Shown: positions 43,722-55,243, counted from the first letter of the stretch. The stretch is 64,000 nucleotides of DNA from an uncultured Thermodesulfobacterium sp. (GCA_938091335.1 CALLJG010000001.1:62001-126000); one strand, 5' to 3'. Numbers and translations are program-made. Notes: a model not told the origin generated them from the letters alone.

Positions 43722-45404
43722 ATGTCAACCAAACTATGGGTAAATAAATCTATTAATTTTGAACTTTTTTATACCTTTATTCATGAAGGCTTTTTTACTC
43801 CTCTTTTAGCCAAAATTTTAATAAATAAAGGATTTTCTGATATTAAATCTGCCTATTCTTTTCTTTATCCTCAAATTTCAGATTTCTCAGATCCTTTTAT
43901 TATTCCTGATATGTTACTTGCTGTAAAAAGAATAACAAGAGCATTAAAAAATAAAGAAAAAATTGGAATATATGGAGATTCTGATGCTGATGGAATAATA
44001 GGTTCTTTTGTACTTTATCATTTTTTGAAAGAGCTCTCCCCTAATATTGAATGGTTAATTCCAAATAAAGATGATGAGGGATATGGATTTCATGCTAAAT
44101 ACTTATCTTTTTTCAAAAATAATGGAATTTCTTTAATTATTACAGTTGATGTAGGAATTTCTGATTATTACACAATTAATCTTGCTAAAGCTATAGGAAT
44201 AGATGTTATTGTTACAGACCATCATGAAGTTTTTAATAAACCTTACACTATTACCGTAACAGGAAAACTCACTTCTTCTTTATCCCCCTTTTATCATCTT
44301 TGTGGAAGTGGTGTAGTATTTGCTTTAATAAGAGCTTTAAGAACTTATCTTTTTCATTGCGGTTTTTTTAAAGAAAAAAAACTCCCCTATCTAAGAAAAT
44401 ATATGGAACTTATCTGTCTTGCAACCTTAGCTGATATGGTACCTTTAATAGGAGAAAATCGCATTATTACATTTTTTGGTTTTCGAGACCTTTTAAACTC
44501 TGCTTTTCCCTCCATACGAATTTTATTGGAAAAAACACGTTTAAATACAGGTTTATCTGAAGAAAATCTTTATTATCATATAATTCCCAGAATTAATTCT
44601 GCTGCAAGATTGGGTTATCCAGAAAAGGTTTTTCATTTCTTAGCTTCTTTAGATAGAAATATTGCAGAAAAACATTGGGAAGAAATAGAAAAATTAAATC
44701 AAAAAAGACAAGAAATAGAAAAAGAGATTTTAACCTCTATAGAAAATGAATCTTCACAATTTTCAAAAAATAAAAACTGCATTTTTTTAATTTTTGAAAA
44801 AAAAATTCCTAAAGGTTTACTAGGATTAATAGCAAATAGATTTAAAAATCTTTATCATTTACCTACGATTGTAATTTTGTGTGAAAAAGACATGGCATAT
44901 GGTTCAGTCAGATCACCTTCAGAAATTAATTTTTTCGAAATTTTTTCTCGGTGTAAAGATTTATCAATTCAATTTGGAGGACATAAATGCGCTCTTGGTT
45001 TTAGATTAGATAAAAAAAACCTATCTGCCTTAAAGCTTCGCTTAGAAAATTTATTAGAAGCTTCCAATTTCACTCCTTCATATTCTAATTTAATTTATAT
45101 AGATGCTGAAGCCACTTTATCAGAATTATTAAATAAAGAAAATCTATTTGCTTTTCATCAATTACATCCTTATGGAGAAAGTCATCTTCCTCCCACAATA
45201 CTTCTTAAAAACTTTATGATAAAAAATTCTATAATTTTAAAGGATAAACATTCCAAATTAATCTTACAGCAAGGAGGTAAAGAACTTAATGCTATCTACT
45301 TTAACAATATTCTAAAAAAGGATAAAGTAAGTTTAATAGTGGGAACTCCTTATATTAACAATTTTACCCAAAATTTAGAATTTAAAATTGAAGATGTCAG
45401 ATGA
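43722..45404 (+). CDS. recJ: Single-stranded-DNA-specific exonuclease RecJ
   Basis: [48 protein letters not shown]. Confidence 0.95.
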   Translation: MSTKLWVNKSINFELFYTFIHEGFFTPLLAKILINKGFSDIKSAYSFLYPQISDFSDPFIIPDMLLAVKRITRALKNKEKIGIYGDSDADGIIGSFVLYHFLKELSPNIEWLIPNKDDEGYGFHAKYLSFFKNNGISLIITVDVGISDYYTINLAKAIGIDVIVTDHHEVFNKPYTITVTGKLTSSLSPFYHLCGSGVVFALIRALRTYLFHCGFFKEKKLPYLRKYMELICLATLADMVPLIGENRIITFFGFRDLLNSAFPSIRILLEKTRLNTGLSEENLYYHIIPRINSAARLGYPEKVFHFLASLDRNIAEKHWEEIEKLNQKRQEIEKEILTSIENESSQFSKNKNCIFLIFEKKIPKGLLGLIANRFKNLYHLPTIVILCEKDMAYGSVRSPSEINFFEIFSRCKDLSIQFGGHKCALGFRLDKKNLSALKLRLENLLEASNFTPSYSNLIYIDAEATLSELLNKENLFAFHQLHPYGESHLPPTILLKNFMIKNSIILKDKHSKLILQQGGKELNAIYFNNILKKDKVSLIVGTPYINNFTQNLEFKIEDVR

Positions 45405-46470
45405 ATGTATTAGGAAATTAAAAGAAAATTTAGAATTACAGATCCTTTCACCATTTGCAGCCAAGGCAAAATTTTCAAAAGGTAGACTTATTCCGGAAAA
45501 GGAATGTGAAATTAGGACTTGTTTTGAAAGAGATAGAGACAGAATAATTCATTCAAAATCTTTCAGAAGGCTAAAACATAAAACTCAAGTCTTTTTAGCT
45601 CCTAAAGGTGACCATTATAGAACAAGACTTACTCATACTTTAGAAGTTTCTCAGATAGCAAGAACTATTGCAAAAGCTTTGAATTTAAATGAGGATCTAA
45701 CTGAAGCTATTGCTTTGGGACATGACTTAGGTCATACTCCCTTTGGGCATGCAGGAGAAGAAGTATTAAATGAACTTTTACCTGAAGGTTTTAGACATAA
45801 TGAACAAAGTTTGAGAGTAATAGATATTTTAGAAAAAGATGGAAAAGGATTAAATCTTACTTTTGAAGTTAGGGATGGGATTTTTAAACACAGTAAAGGA
45901 AAAGGTCCTATCTTATTTGAAAAAGAAGAAAGACCTTTAACTTTAGAAGCTGAGGTAGTTAGAATTTCTGATATTATTGCATATGTAAATCATGATATTG
46001 ATGATGCTATAAGAGCTGGATTAATAACTCATTCAGATCTTCCAGAAATTGTTCATAAAAATTTAGGGTTTACCCATTCACAAAGAATAGGAACATTAGT
46101 GAAAAGCGTAATTTTCTCTACAAAAGAAAATAATATAAAAGCTATTGTGATGGATGAAAAACATCTTTCTGCTTTAATAATTTTAAGGGAGTTTCTTTTT
46201 GAAAAAATTTATTTTTCTCCTACAGTTCGTAAAGAATTTGAAAAAGCAAAAAAAATTTTATCTTTTCTTTTTGAATATTATTATTATAATTTTGAAAAAA
46301 TAGAATATTTCCAAAATTTTACAGAAAAAATACCTAATACATCTAAGGAACGTATAATAGCGGATTATATTTCAGGGATGACTGATAGATTTGCTCTTTT
46401 TCAATATTTTGAACTTTTTCTTCCAAAACCTTGGGAATTAACCTTTCCATTTATGGGGCTCCTTCTATGA
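45388..46470 (+). CDS. dgt: Deoxyguanosinetriphosphate triphosphohydrolase-like protein
   Basis: [64 protein letters not shown] motifs. Confidence 0.95.
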   Translation: MKMSDECIRKLKENLELQILSPFAAKAKFSKGRLIPEKECEIRTCFERDRDRIIHSKSFRRLKHKTQVFLAPKGDHYRTRLTHTLEVSQIARTIAKALNLNEDLTEAIALGHDLGHTPFGHAGEEVLNELLPEGFRHNEQSLRVIDILEKDGKGLNLTFEVRDGIFKHSKGKGPILFEKEERPLTLEAEVVRISDIIAYVNHDIDDAIRAGLITHSDLPEIVHKNLGFTHSQRIGTLVKSVIFSTKENNIKAIVMDEKHLSALIILREFLFEKIYFSPTVRKEFEKAKKILSFLFEYYYYNFEKIEYFQNFTEKIPNTSKERIIADYISGMTDRFALFQYFELFLPKPWELTFPFMGLLL

Positions 46471-47267
46471 AGATTAAAAAAATAGGTTGGTTTACAACAG
46501 GAAGAGACCAAGCTGCGATAGATCTTTTAGATATTGTTTATTCTAAAATAAAAACAGGTTTTTTACCCTTAAAAATTGCATACCTTTTTATAAGTAAAGA
46601 ATTAGGTGAGAGTGAAATTTCAGATAAATTAATAAACCTTGCTAAGGAAAAAATGGGATTAAAGGTTATTTCTTTTTCTGCTTTAAAATTTAAACCTAAA
46701 TTACGAATCAAAAATAAAGAAAATTGGAGAGAAGCTTATCATGAAGAAATTCTAAAAAAACTAGGTGAAGAAATAGATTTTGGGGTTTTAGCTGGATATA
46801 TGTGGATTGTTTCTTCTAAATTTAGTAATACCTTAAAACTTATAAATCTTCATCCTGCTTTACCTGGAGGACCTAAGGGAAGCTGGCAAGAAGTGATGTG
46901 GCAACTTATAAGTGCAAGAGCTTCAGAAACAGGAGCTATGATGCATCTTGTAACGGAAAACCTTGACGAAGGACCTCCTATTAGTTTTTTTAGAATTTCT
47001 TTAAGAACTCCTGAATTTTTGCCTTTGTGGAAAGAAACAGAAGAAAAACTATTAAAGTATCATTTAAGTGGTGTTCAAAAAATAGAAGGGGAAAAAAATA
47101 AACTTTTTCAAAAAATTAGAGAGGAAGAAGTAAAAAGAGAATTGCCTTTGATTATTTATACTTTAAAATATTTAGCTGAAGAAAAAATCGATTTTTATTC
47201 TCCTAATCTACCTTTAGATTTAACAAATGAGATAGAAAATTACATTAAAACGGAGAAAAAAACATGA
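46467..47267 (+). CDS. Phosphoribosylglycinamide formyltransferase-like protein
   Basis: [55 protein letters not shown] overlap with dgt. Confidence 0.82.
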   Translation: MKIKKIGWFTTGRDQAAIDLLDIVYSKIKTGFLPLKIAYLFISKELGESEISDKLINLAKEKMGLKVISFSALKFKPKLRIKNKENWREAYHEEILKKLGEEIDFGVLAGYMWIVSSKFSNTLKLINLHPALPGGPKGSWQEVMWQLISARASETGAMMHLVTENLDEGPPISFFRISLRTPEFLPLWKETEEKLLKYHLSGVQKIEGEKNKLFQKIREEEVKRELPLIIYTLKYLAEEKIDFYSPNLPLDLTNEIENYIKTEKKT

Positions 47268-48154
47268 AAAAAATTAATTTTTATTTATTTTTAATTTGTA
47301 TTTTTCTTCTAAATGGTTGTATAGCTTCCCAAGATGAAATAAAGGAACTAAAAGTAAAGGTAGTTAATCTTGAAACTATAGTAGATAGGCAAAATCAAAA
47401 ATATGTAGAATTGGAAAAAAATATGACAGAAATAAATCAAAAGATAGATTCAGTAGAAAATAAAATTTCTAAGCATTTATTAGTAGATATAAAAACTCAA
47501 ATATTTTCTGAATTAGAAGAAATCAAAAAGGAACAGACTTTTCTTTCCAATAAATTAGAAGAATTAAGGTTGTCTAAAGAGGAACAAGAAAGAGGAATTA
47601 ATTCTCAATTATCTAATTTATCTACTCAAATTCAAGCTTTACAATTAAAATTAACGGAAATAGAGAAAAAGATTGAACTCTTTACCAATGCCACTGGTGC
47701 TAAAATAATCACTGAGGAAAAACCTGTAGAAACTTCAAAAGAAAAGATAAAAGAAGTTGTCAAAGAAGAGATAAAAGAGAAACCTTTAACTGAGATAGAA
47801 CTTTATGAAAATGCCTATTCTTATTATCAAAAAGGTGAATTAGAAAAGGCAAGGCAACTTTTTGAAGAATATATCAAAAGATTTCCCAAAGGAAAATGGA
47901 TAGGGCAAGCTCATTTTTGGATAGGAGAAAGTTATTTTAAAGAAAAAAAATATGAAGAAGCTATTTTAAGCTATCAAAAGTTAATTGAACTTGAAAGCTG
48001 GCATCCTTTAAAACCTTCTGCTATGTTAAGACAAGCTCTTTCTTTTAAAGCACTTGGAGATGTAGAAGCTTATAAAATTTTATTAAAAAAAATAATAAAT
48101 CAATATCCAAATAGTAAAGAAGCTCAAGAAGCTAAAAAGCTTTTAAAGGGATAA
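47264..48154 (+). CDS. Tol-Pal system protein YbgF/CpoB-like TPR lipoprotein
   Basis: Lipobox LLNGC, coiled coil, C-terminal TPR: YENAYSYYQKGELEKARQLFEEYIKRFPKGKWIGQAHFWIGESYF. Confidence 0.88.
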   Translation: MKKINFYLFLICIFLLNGCIASQDEIKELKVKVVNLETIVDRQNQKYVELEKNMTEINQKIDSVENKISKHLLVDIKTQIFSELEEIKKEQTFLSNKLEELRLSKEEQERGINSQLSNLSTQIQALQLKLTEIEKKIELFTNATGAKIITEEKPVETSKEKIKEVVKEEIKEKPLTEIELYENAYSYYQKGELEKARQLFEEYIKRFPKGKWIGQAHFWIGESYFKEKKYEEAILSYQKLIELESWHPLKPSAMLRQALSFKALGDVEAYKILLKKIINQYPNSKEAQEAKKLLKG

Positions 48155-48155
48155 T

Positions 48156-48614
48156 TTATTTTTCTTTTATCCTATAAGGATTAATAGTTAATACAGGAAT
48201 AGGAGAGTATTTTACTACTCCTTCTGCTACACTTCCAAAAATTATCTTATCAAGTCCTTTTCTTCCATGGGTTCCAATTACTATAAGGTCTGCTGAATTT
48301 TTCTCTGCAATTTCTATTATCTTTTCGACTATTTTACCCTTAGTAATAATAGGTTTGACTTGATTAAAATCAGAAAAATATTTACTTAAAAAATTTTGCA
48401 TATATTCTTGTGCTCCTTCCATAAGAGTCTTTTCTAATTCTTGTAAAGTTTTAGTACTAGGCGAAAATCCTTCCAAAGCAGATATATCTTCAATAACGTG
48501 AACTAAAATTATTTGAGCATTAAACTTTTTAGCAGTCTCCTTAGCCCATTTAGCTATTAAAGGAGCCACATCTGAAAAATCAACAGGAACAACAATAGTT
48601 TTTATATCTATCAT
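48156..48614 (-). CDS. Universal stress protein
   Basis: IVVPVDFSDVAPLIAKWA, IVIGTHGRKGLDKIIFGSVAEGVVKYSPIPVL. Confidence 0.95.
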   Translation of the reverse strand: MIDIKTIVVPVDFSDVAPLIAKWAKETAKKFNAQIILVHVIEDISALEGFSPSTKTLQELEKTLMEGAQEYMQNFLSKYFSDFNQVKPIITKGKIVEKIIEIAEKNSADLIVIGTHGRKGLDKIIFGSVAEGVVKYSPIPVLTINPYRIKEK

Positions 48615-48682
48615 TTATTTCCCTTTAATTATTATAATTTTTTCTCTTGATTTTTAAAGGTTTTTATATAATTTTATAGAAC

Positions 48683-49201
48683 ATGAAAGCTTTACTTATT
48701 ATAGACATGTTAAATGATTTTATCAAGCCTGAAGGAAGTCTTTATTGCGGAAAAATGGCAGAAGAAATTGTTCCAGAAATATCAAAGTTAAAAAAAGAAT
48801 TTAGAGAAAAAGGATATCCTATAATTTATTTATGCGATGCTCATGATCCTAATGATGAGGAATTTTTGGCTTTTCCTCCTCATTGCTTGAAAGATACAAA
48901 AGGAGCTCAGATAATTGATGAGCTTGCTCCAAACTCTAATGACCTTGTTATTTATAAAACACGATTCTCTGGGTTTTATAAAACCAATCTTTTTGATGTT
49001 TTAAAAAGCTTAGAAATAAAAGAACTTTACCTCACTGGTGTTTGCACAAGTATTTGTATAATGGACACTGCTGCTGATGCATTTTATAGAGGATTTAAAA
49101 TAAAAATTCCAGTAAAAGCTGTTGCAGATTTTGATGAAAATTTTCATCAATTTGCTCTTAAAAGAATGGAAAGAATTTATAAGGCTGAGCTTATTCCTTA
49201 A
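48683..49201 (+). CDS. Nicotinamidase-related cysteine hydrolase
   Basis: LLIIDMLNDFIKPEGSL, LTGVCTSICIMDTAADAF; followed by nicotinate phosphoribosyltransferase. Confidence 0.9.
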   Translation: MKALLIIDMLNDFIKPEGSLYCGKMAEEIVPEISKLKKEFREKGYPIIYLCDAHDPNDEEFLAFPPHCLKDTKGAQIIDELAPNSNDLVIYKTRFSGFYKTNLFDVLKSLEIKELYLTGVCTSICIMDTAADAFYRGFKIKIPVKAVADFDENFHQFALKRMERIYKAELIP

Positions 49202-49204
49202 ACT

Positions 49205-50530
49205 ATGTATTACTTTCCTTCCTTAGGTCTTTTTTTAGATCTTTATGAATTAACTATGGCTCAAGTTTATTTTGAGAGGAATTTTTTAGGTAAAGCTGTT
49301 TTTTCTCTTTTTATACGCCATCGTCCTAAAAATAGACCTTTTTTCTTATTTGCTGGACTTCAACCATTTTTAACCCTTCTTAAATTTTTTAAATTTGAAG
49401 AAAAAGATTTAGAATATCTTGATAGTTTAAAAATCTTTAAACCTTCATTTTTAGACTATCTAAAAGCTTTTTCTTTTAAAGGTACAATAAGATCAATACC
49501 TGAGGGAACAATTTTTTTTGAAGGAGAACCTATTTGTGAAGTAGAAAGTGATCTTCTTTCTGCACAGATCATAGAAACTTTGATAATTAATATTCTTCAT
49601 TTGGAAACTCTTATTGCTACTAAAGCTCTTTTATGTAGAATTGAAGCAAAAGGAATTCCTATTTTTGATTTTTCTGCAAGAAGAACTCATGGAATTACAA
49701 GCAGCCTTCATGTAGCTAGAGCTTCTTATATAGCAGGTTTTTCTGGTACAAGTAATGTTCTTGCTGGAAAAATATGGAATATTCCTGTAGTAGGAACAAT
49801 GGCTCATTCTTTTGTAGAAGCTTTTCCATCTGAAGAAGAAGCTTTTATAGCTTTTTCTCAAATTTATCCTGATAGATCCTTTTTGCTTATTGATACCTAT
49901 GATACTATGAAAGCTGCTCAAAAAATAATAAAACTTAAAGATTTTTTTGAAAAAAATAAAATTTATTTAAAAGGAGTTAGAATTGACAGTGGAGATTTGA
50001 TTAATCTTTCTAAAAAGGTTAGAAAAATATTAGATAAAGGGAGTTATAAAAATGTTGGTATTTTTTTAAGTGGAAGTTTAGATGAAAAAGAAATTAAAAG
50101 AATTTTAAAAAAGAAAACCCCTGTTTCTGGATTTGGAGTAGGAACAAAAATGGGAGTATCTGAAGACTCTCCTTATTTTGAAATGTGTTACAAATTAGTA
50201 GAATATGAAGGTACTCCCTGTTTTAAACTTTCTCCTAAAAAAGAGCTACTCCCAGGATCAAAAAATCTTTATCGAATATGGAATAAAAAAGGAAAATTTC
50301 TTTTTGATCTTATATCTTTAAAAGATGAAGCCGTTAATCTTTCTTCTTATCCTGAAAGCAAAAATTTACTTATTCCAGTATATGAAAAAGATAAAATTCT
50401 TTATTTAGAAGACCTTCAAACTATAAAAAATAGAGTAAATGATGAATTAAAAAGAAACTATAAAAAAAGAATCAAGATATCTAAAAATCTTCAATCACTT
50501 TTTAACTCACTTAGGCAAGCAGTGATTTAA
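49205..50530 (+). CDS. pncB: Nicotinate phosphoribosyltransferase
   Basis: LDLYELTMAQVYFER, DFSARRTHG, GTMAHSFVEAF, GVRIDSGDL, GFGVGTKMG. Confidence 0.93.
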   Translation: MYYFPSLGLFLDLYELTMAQVYFERNFLGKAVFSLFIRHRPKNRPFFLFAGLQPFLTLLKFFKFEEKDLEYLDSLKIFKPSFLDYLKAFSFKGTIRSIPEGTIFFEGEPICEVESDLLSAQIIETLIINILHLETLIATKALLCRIEAKGIPIFDFSARRTHGITSSLHVARASYIAGFSGTSNVLAGKIWNIPVVGTMAHSFVEAFPSEEEAFIAFSQIYPDRSFLLIDTYDTMKAAQKIIKLKDFFEKNKIYLKGVRIDSGDLINLSKKVRKILDKGSYKNVGIFLSGSLDEKEIKRILKKKTPVSGFGVGTKMGVSEDSPYFEMCYKLVEYEGTPCFKLSPKKELLPGSKNLYRIWNKKGKFLFDLISLKDEAVNLSSYPESKNLLIPVYEKDKILYLEDLQTIKNRVNDELKRNYKKRIKISKNLQSLFNSLRQAVI

Positions 50531-50594
50531 TTTTTTAATTTTTACTTATTGACTTTTAAAGTTTCTTTTTTACATTGAATTATAAAGTTTTTTT

Positions 50595-51059
50595 ATGGAG
50601 GCAAATATGAAAAAATTTTTATTTCTTGTTTTTATTTTTATAAATTTTAGTTTTTATTCTTTAATCTATGCTCAAGAAAAGCCACAGATTGAGGTAATAA
50701 CTCCAGAAACTACACAAATAAAACCAGAAGAGAAAAAAGATTTGATTTATTTTCCTATTCCCTATATCCCTATATTAAAAGATTTAGAATATCAACCTGA
50801 AAAAAGTGCACTTTTAAGAACTGGCGATATTTTAACAGGAATGCTTGTTTTTAAAGGAACTTATTCTCCTAAAGCTTTAGTAGATTTTTATAAAGTTCAA
50901 ATGAAAAATCAAGGTTGGGAAGAAGTAGGATCTTTTTCTTCTAAAGTTATTTTTATAGCTTATAAACGCCCAGAAGGAACAGCTTTTATAAGTATTTCAC
51001 AGGGTTGGTATAATACTGAATTAAGAATTGTTATAATTTTAAGTAAAATTAAATATTAA
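50595..51059 (+). CDS. Predicted exported protein
   Basis: N-terminal signal peptide-like segment (FLFLVFIFINFSFYSLIYAQ); SPKALVDFYKVQMKNQGWEEVG region. Confidence 0.65.
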   Translation: MEANMKKFLFLVFIFINFSFYSLIYAQEKPQIEVITPETTQIKPEEKKDLIYFPIPYIPILKDLEYQPEKSALLRTGDILTGMLVFKGTYSPKALVDFYKVQMKNQGWEEVGSFSSKVIFIAYKRPEGTAFISISQGWYNTELRIVIILSKIKY

Positions 51060-51060
51060 A

Positions 51061-52263
51061 ATGGCCTCTTTAGAAAACAAAAACATTTTAATTGGTATCT
51101 GTGGAGGAATTGCGCTTTATAAAATTTGTGAGTTAATAAGATTGCTGAAAAACGAAAAAGCTAATATCAAAACTGTTCTTACAAGTGGAGCCGAAAAATT
51201 TATTTCTTCACTTTTATTTGCTTCATTAAGTGGAACCAAGTCCTATACTGACAAAGACTTTTTTTCTCCTACTGGTGAAATTTTACATATTGAACTTTCA
51301 AAATTTCCTGATTTAATTTTGGTTGCTCCTGCCACAGCCTCTTTTATTTCCAAATTAGCTGCTGGAAGTGCTAGTGAACTTTTATTAGCTATCCTTTTAG
51401 CTACCAAATCCTCAGTTTATCTCTTTCCTTCTATGAACGCTCGAATGTGGGAACATCCTGCAGTACAGAAAAACATAGAATTACTTAAGAATTTTGGATA
51501 TTTTATATATGAACCATCTGAAGGAATCCTTGCCTGTGAAGAAATTGGTAAAGGAAGACTTCCTGAAATAGAAGAAATTTTTGAGGTGGTTCAAGCTCAT
51601 TTTGTTAAAAAGACCCTTATTGGAAAAAAGGTTTTAATCACTGGAGGCCCTACCAGAGAATATATAGATGAAGTAAGGTTTATTACTAATGCATCCTCTG
51701 GAAAAACAGCTTTCTATCTTGCCAGAGAAGCTTATTATAGAGGAGCTGAAGTTCATTTAATTTGGGGCTTAGATTCATTTCCATATATTTTCCCTAAATT
51801 GCAATATTTCTCCTCTATTCCTTTCCCAAACATATATTTTGTTAAAACAACTAAAGAGATGTTCGAAGTATCTAAAAGCTTATTTTTTAAATGTGATATT
51901 TGCATTTTTTCTGCTGCTCCTTCTGATTTTAGACCTAAAATTACATTTAAAGGAAAATTAAAAAAGAAAGAACCCATAACTTTAGATTTGGAACTTACTG
52001 AAGATATTGCTCAAATTTTAAATTCCCAAAAAAGAGAAGAACAAATCACTATTGGATTTGCTTTAGAAGAAGAAAAAACTTTAGTAAATTACAGTAAAAA
52101 GAAAAAACAAGAAAAGTTTTTTGACTTTTTAGTAGCTAATCCCATTTATACTCTAGGAAAAGAAAGCTCTGACTATATTTTATTTACTCCTACAGAAACC
52201 TTAAAATATAAAAATCTTTCCAAAAGTCAGCTTGCGCAAATCTTATTTGATCTTATTGGTTGA
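51061..52263 (+). CDS. coaBC: Bifunctional phosphopantothenoylcysteine decarboxylase/phosphopantothenate-cysteine ligase
   Basis: GICGGIALYKICELIRLL, VAPATASFISKLAAGSASELL, PSMNARMWEHPAV, ITGGPTREYIDEVRFITNASSGK. Confidence 0.95.
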   Translation: MASLENKNILIGICGGIALYKICELIRLLKNEKANIKTVLTSGAEKFISSLLFASLSGTKSYTDKDFFSPTGEILHIELSKFPDLILVAPATASFISKLAAGSASELLLAILLATKSSVYLFPSMNARMWEHPAVQKNIELLKNFGYFIYEPSEGILACEEIGKGRLPEIEEIFEVVQAHFVKKTLIGKKVLITGGPTREYIDEVRFITNASSGKTAFYLAREAYYRGAEVHLIWGLDSFPYIFPKLQYFSSIPFPNIYFVKTTKEMFEVSKSLFFKCDICIFSAAPSDFRPKITFKGKLKKKEPITLDLELTEDIAQILNSQKREEQITIGFALEEEKTLVNYSKKKKQEKFFDFLVANPIYTLGKESSDYILFTPTETLKYKNLSKSQLAQILFDLIG

Positions 52264-53303
52264 TAAGTACAAAGTGGTTCTTCCTCTAAATAATCTCCTG
52301 TAGCTTCATAAGCTCTGGCTCTACACCCTCCACAAACTTTTATATATTCACAAATGCCACATTTTCCTTTATATTTCTTAAAATCTCTTAAATTATTTAA
52401 TATCTCCGAATTCAACCAAATTTCTTTAAAAGTTTGTTTTCTTAGATCTCCACATAAAATTTCTAAATATCCACATGGTTGAACTAATCCTTTATGAGAA
52501 ATAAAGCAAAATCCTGTTCCAGCAAGGCAACCTCTTGTCATTGCATCAAGTCCAAAAGTCTCGAAATTAACTTTTTTATCTTCCTCTTTAGCTTTTTGTC
52601 TTAAAATTCTATAATATGTAGGTGCACAAGTTGCCTTTAATTGAAGAGAAGATTTTCCTCTTTGATTATAAAACCAAATTAATGTCTCTTCATATTTTCC
52701 AGGACTTAAACTATTTTCTTGAATTTTTTTCCCTCTTCCAACTGGAACTAAAACAAAAATATGATGTGCTACTGCTCCAAGATCAATAGCTAATTGATGA
52801 ATTTTAGGAAGTTCTTCTACGTTAGTTCCTGTAATAGTAGTATTGATTTGAAAAGGAATTTCTTGTTTTTTTAAGTTTTCTATTCCTTTTAATGTTTTCT
52901 CAAATGCACCTGGCACTTTTCTAAAATTATCGTGAGAAAAAGAGGTTGATCCATCAAGACTTATACTCACTCTTTCAATACCTGAATTTTTAATTCTTTT
53001 CGCCATTTCTTCATTTATAAGAGTCCCATTAGTTGCTAAAACTGGCTTCAATCCAAATTCCTTACACTTTTTAGAGATTTCAAAAATATCAAGTCTAAGT
53101 AAAGGTTCTCCTCCTGTTAGAATTATTATAGGTTTAGCAATTTCTTTTATCTCACTAAGTATTCTTAAAATTTCCTCTGTTGAAAGTTCATTTTTATAAG
53201 GTCCTTTAGAAGCTGCTGCTCTACAATGGATACAGTCTAAATTACAACTTCGTGTAATCTCAAAAGCTATTAATCTTGGCAGGTATTTTGTTTCTTCTGC
53301 CAT
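52227..53303 (-). CDS. ahbD: AhbD-like radical SAM/SPASM heme b synthase
   Basis: PRLIAFEITRSCNLDCIHCRAAASKGP, ILTGGEPLLR, SPASM cysteines CGICEYIKVCGGCRARAYEATGDYLEEEPLC. Confidence 0.8.
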   Translation of the reverse strand: MAEETKYLPRLIAFEITRSCNLDCIHCRAAASKGPYKNELSTEEILRILSEIKEIAKPIIILTGGEPLLRLDIFEISKKCKEFGLKPVLATNGTLINEEMAKRIKNSGIERVSISLDGSTSFSHDNFRKVPGAFEKTLKGIENLKKQEIPFQINTTITGTNVEELPKIHQLAIDLGAVAHHIFVLVPVGRGKKIQENSLSPGKYEETLIWFYNQRGKSSLQLKATCAPTYYRILRQKAKEEDKKVNFETFGLDAMTRGCLAGTGFCFISHKGLVQPCGYLEILCGDLRKQTFKEIWLNSEILNNLRDFKKYKGKCGICEYIKVCGGCRARAYEATGDYLEEEPLCTYQPIRSNKICAS

Positions 53304-53306
53304 TTT

Positions 53307-54068
53307 TCATAAAGTTTTACAAAAATTTCTAAGTATACCTATCTTTTCTACATAAACCTTTACTATATCACCTTCTTTTAGAGATCCCACCCCTGGTGGT
53401 GTACCTGTAGCTATAACATCTCCTGGTAAAAGTGTCATTATATGAGAAATAAATTTTATTAATTCAAACACATTAAAAATAAGCTCTTTAGTATTACTTC
53501 TTTGAACAACTTTTTCATTTATGTAAGTTTCAATTAATAGATTATTCGGATCTATTTCTGTTTCTATAAAAGGTCCTATAGGAGCAAAAGTATCAAAACT
53601 TTTGCTCCTTGTCCACTGTCCATCCCTTTTTTGAATATCTCTCGCAGTAACATCATTAAAACATGTATACCCTAATATAGCTTCTTCTATTTCTTTAAAA
53701 TTTTTTGGACGATAAATTGGTTTTTTAATTACCACTGCCATTTCTCCTTCATAATGAATTTCTTTACTTTCAGGTGGAAGAATTATAAATTCATCTGGTC
53801 CAATTATTGCGGAGGGAGGCTTTAAAAATAAAATAGGCTCTTTTGGAATTTTCATACCAAGCTCTTCAGCATGATCTCTGTAATTAAGACCAACTGCTAT
53901 AATTTTGGAAGGCAAAATGGGAGGTAAAATTTTTGCTTCATTTAAATTCCCTATTTCTTTAATAATTTCTTGTTTTTCAAAAGGAGAAATTATCTCAAAT
54001 ATCTTATTTTTTTTAACTACTCCCCAAATAATCTTTTCTTTTATTTTAAATCTTCCTATCTTCATCAA
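53307..54068 (-). CDS. Fumarylacetoacetate hydrolase family protein
   Basis: AVGLNYRDHAEELGM, FLKPPSAIIGP, EGEMAVVI, RSKSFDTFAPIGPFI, TGTPPGVG. Confidence 0.95.
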   Translation of the reverse strand: MMKIGRFKIKEKIIWGVVKKNKIFEIISPFEKQEIIKEIGNLNEAKILPPILPSKIIAVGLNYRDHAEELGMKIPKEPILFLKPPSAIIGPDEFIILPPESKEIHYEGEMAVVIKKPIYRPKNFKEIEEAILGYTCFNDVTARDIQKRDGQWTRSKSFDTFAPIGPFIETEIDPNNLLIETYINEKVVQRSNTKELIFNVFELIKFISHIMTLLPGDVIATGTPPGVGSLKEGDIVKVYVEKIGILRNFCKTL

Positions 54069-54172
54069 TTTTTAAATTAAAATTTATTTTAAACTATCTG
54101 AATAACTTTTACAACTTAAGAAAAACTCAAAAAACGAAAAAACATTTTTTATACTTTAATTAAAGATTATAT

Positions 54173-55243
54173 TTATTGAGTTTTCATTTTAAAAGGAATC
54201 TCTAATTTTTGCAATTGAGTTTTTGTCAATGGTTTACCTAATGCAGCAAATTGAATTAAAGGTTTTTCAGGATTTTCAAGAGGTATCCACTTTCCTTCTT
54301 TATAATTCATATAAGAGTTTACATATTCTGTTTCCTCAACAATAGGAATAACTCCTTTAATATTTTCAAGTTTTTCATCTCTTAATATAAGTAAGAATTA
54401 AAATTCCTTTTTTGATTTTATTTATATTTTCTGTAGCATGACATTCCTCACAATTTCTACTTTTTTAATTATATCATGACTATTATAAGGTACAAAAACA
54501 ACAAAGGTTTGATTTTTATTAACTACAAAGGTTTGAATATTTCCTGAAACTATTTTCCCATTATAATTTATAAGAAAAACCCATCCATTAAGTGGGATGA
54601 AAATTCTTTTTCCTTCTTCCATCATAGTATTCATATGACAATTAGCACAAGTTACAACTTGACGAACATGACAAGCGGTACAATGAAGTTTATCTTTATG
54701 TACTTTATGTGAAACTATAGAGGGTAAATCTGAATGACAATTTTCACAACTTGTATCTTTAGCTTCTTTTTCTCTCATGGAATTATATGCTTTTCCATCC
54801 CCATGAATTTCTCTTGCTGTATGACAATCCATACATTTCATCCCTTTAGAAAAATGTACATCAGGTTCTTTTTCGGTTTTAATAAGATCTAAAACTGCTT
54901 TTTGTCTTTTATGGCATTTTAAACAGGTTTCTACATTTTTTGCAACCTCTATAGAATATTTTAATTTTCCATTTTTTTCTGTTTTATGACAAATATCACA
55001 TGTGTGGGCATGACAATTTTTACAATCAAGTTTACCTGAAGAAATTCCTTCATTGTAAGAAATACCTGTAAGTTTTTCTATTCCCCCATTTTCTTTACTA
55101 TACCAATAACTCATACCACGACCAGAATAATGAAGACTTTTTTCATAAAAGAAATATTTATCTTCTTTAGATAATCCAATTTTATAAATTCCAAATCCCA
55201 AAAGAGTAAAATATAAAAAAATAAAAATATAAAATTTTTTCAT
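54173..55243 (-). pseudogene. Multiheme c-type cytochrome, frameshifted (supplied intact ORF is 54422..55243)
   Basis: Seven in-frame CXXCH motifs (CKNCH, CDICH, CLKCH, CMDCH, CENCH, CTACH, CANCH); an eighth (RNCEECHATENINKIKKG) in another frame; the original frame resumes as RDEKLENIKGVIPIVEETEYVNSYMNYKEGKWIPLENPEKPLIQFAALGKPLTKTQLQKLEIPFKMKTQ*. Confidence 0.75.
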
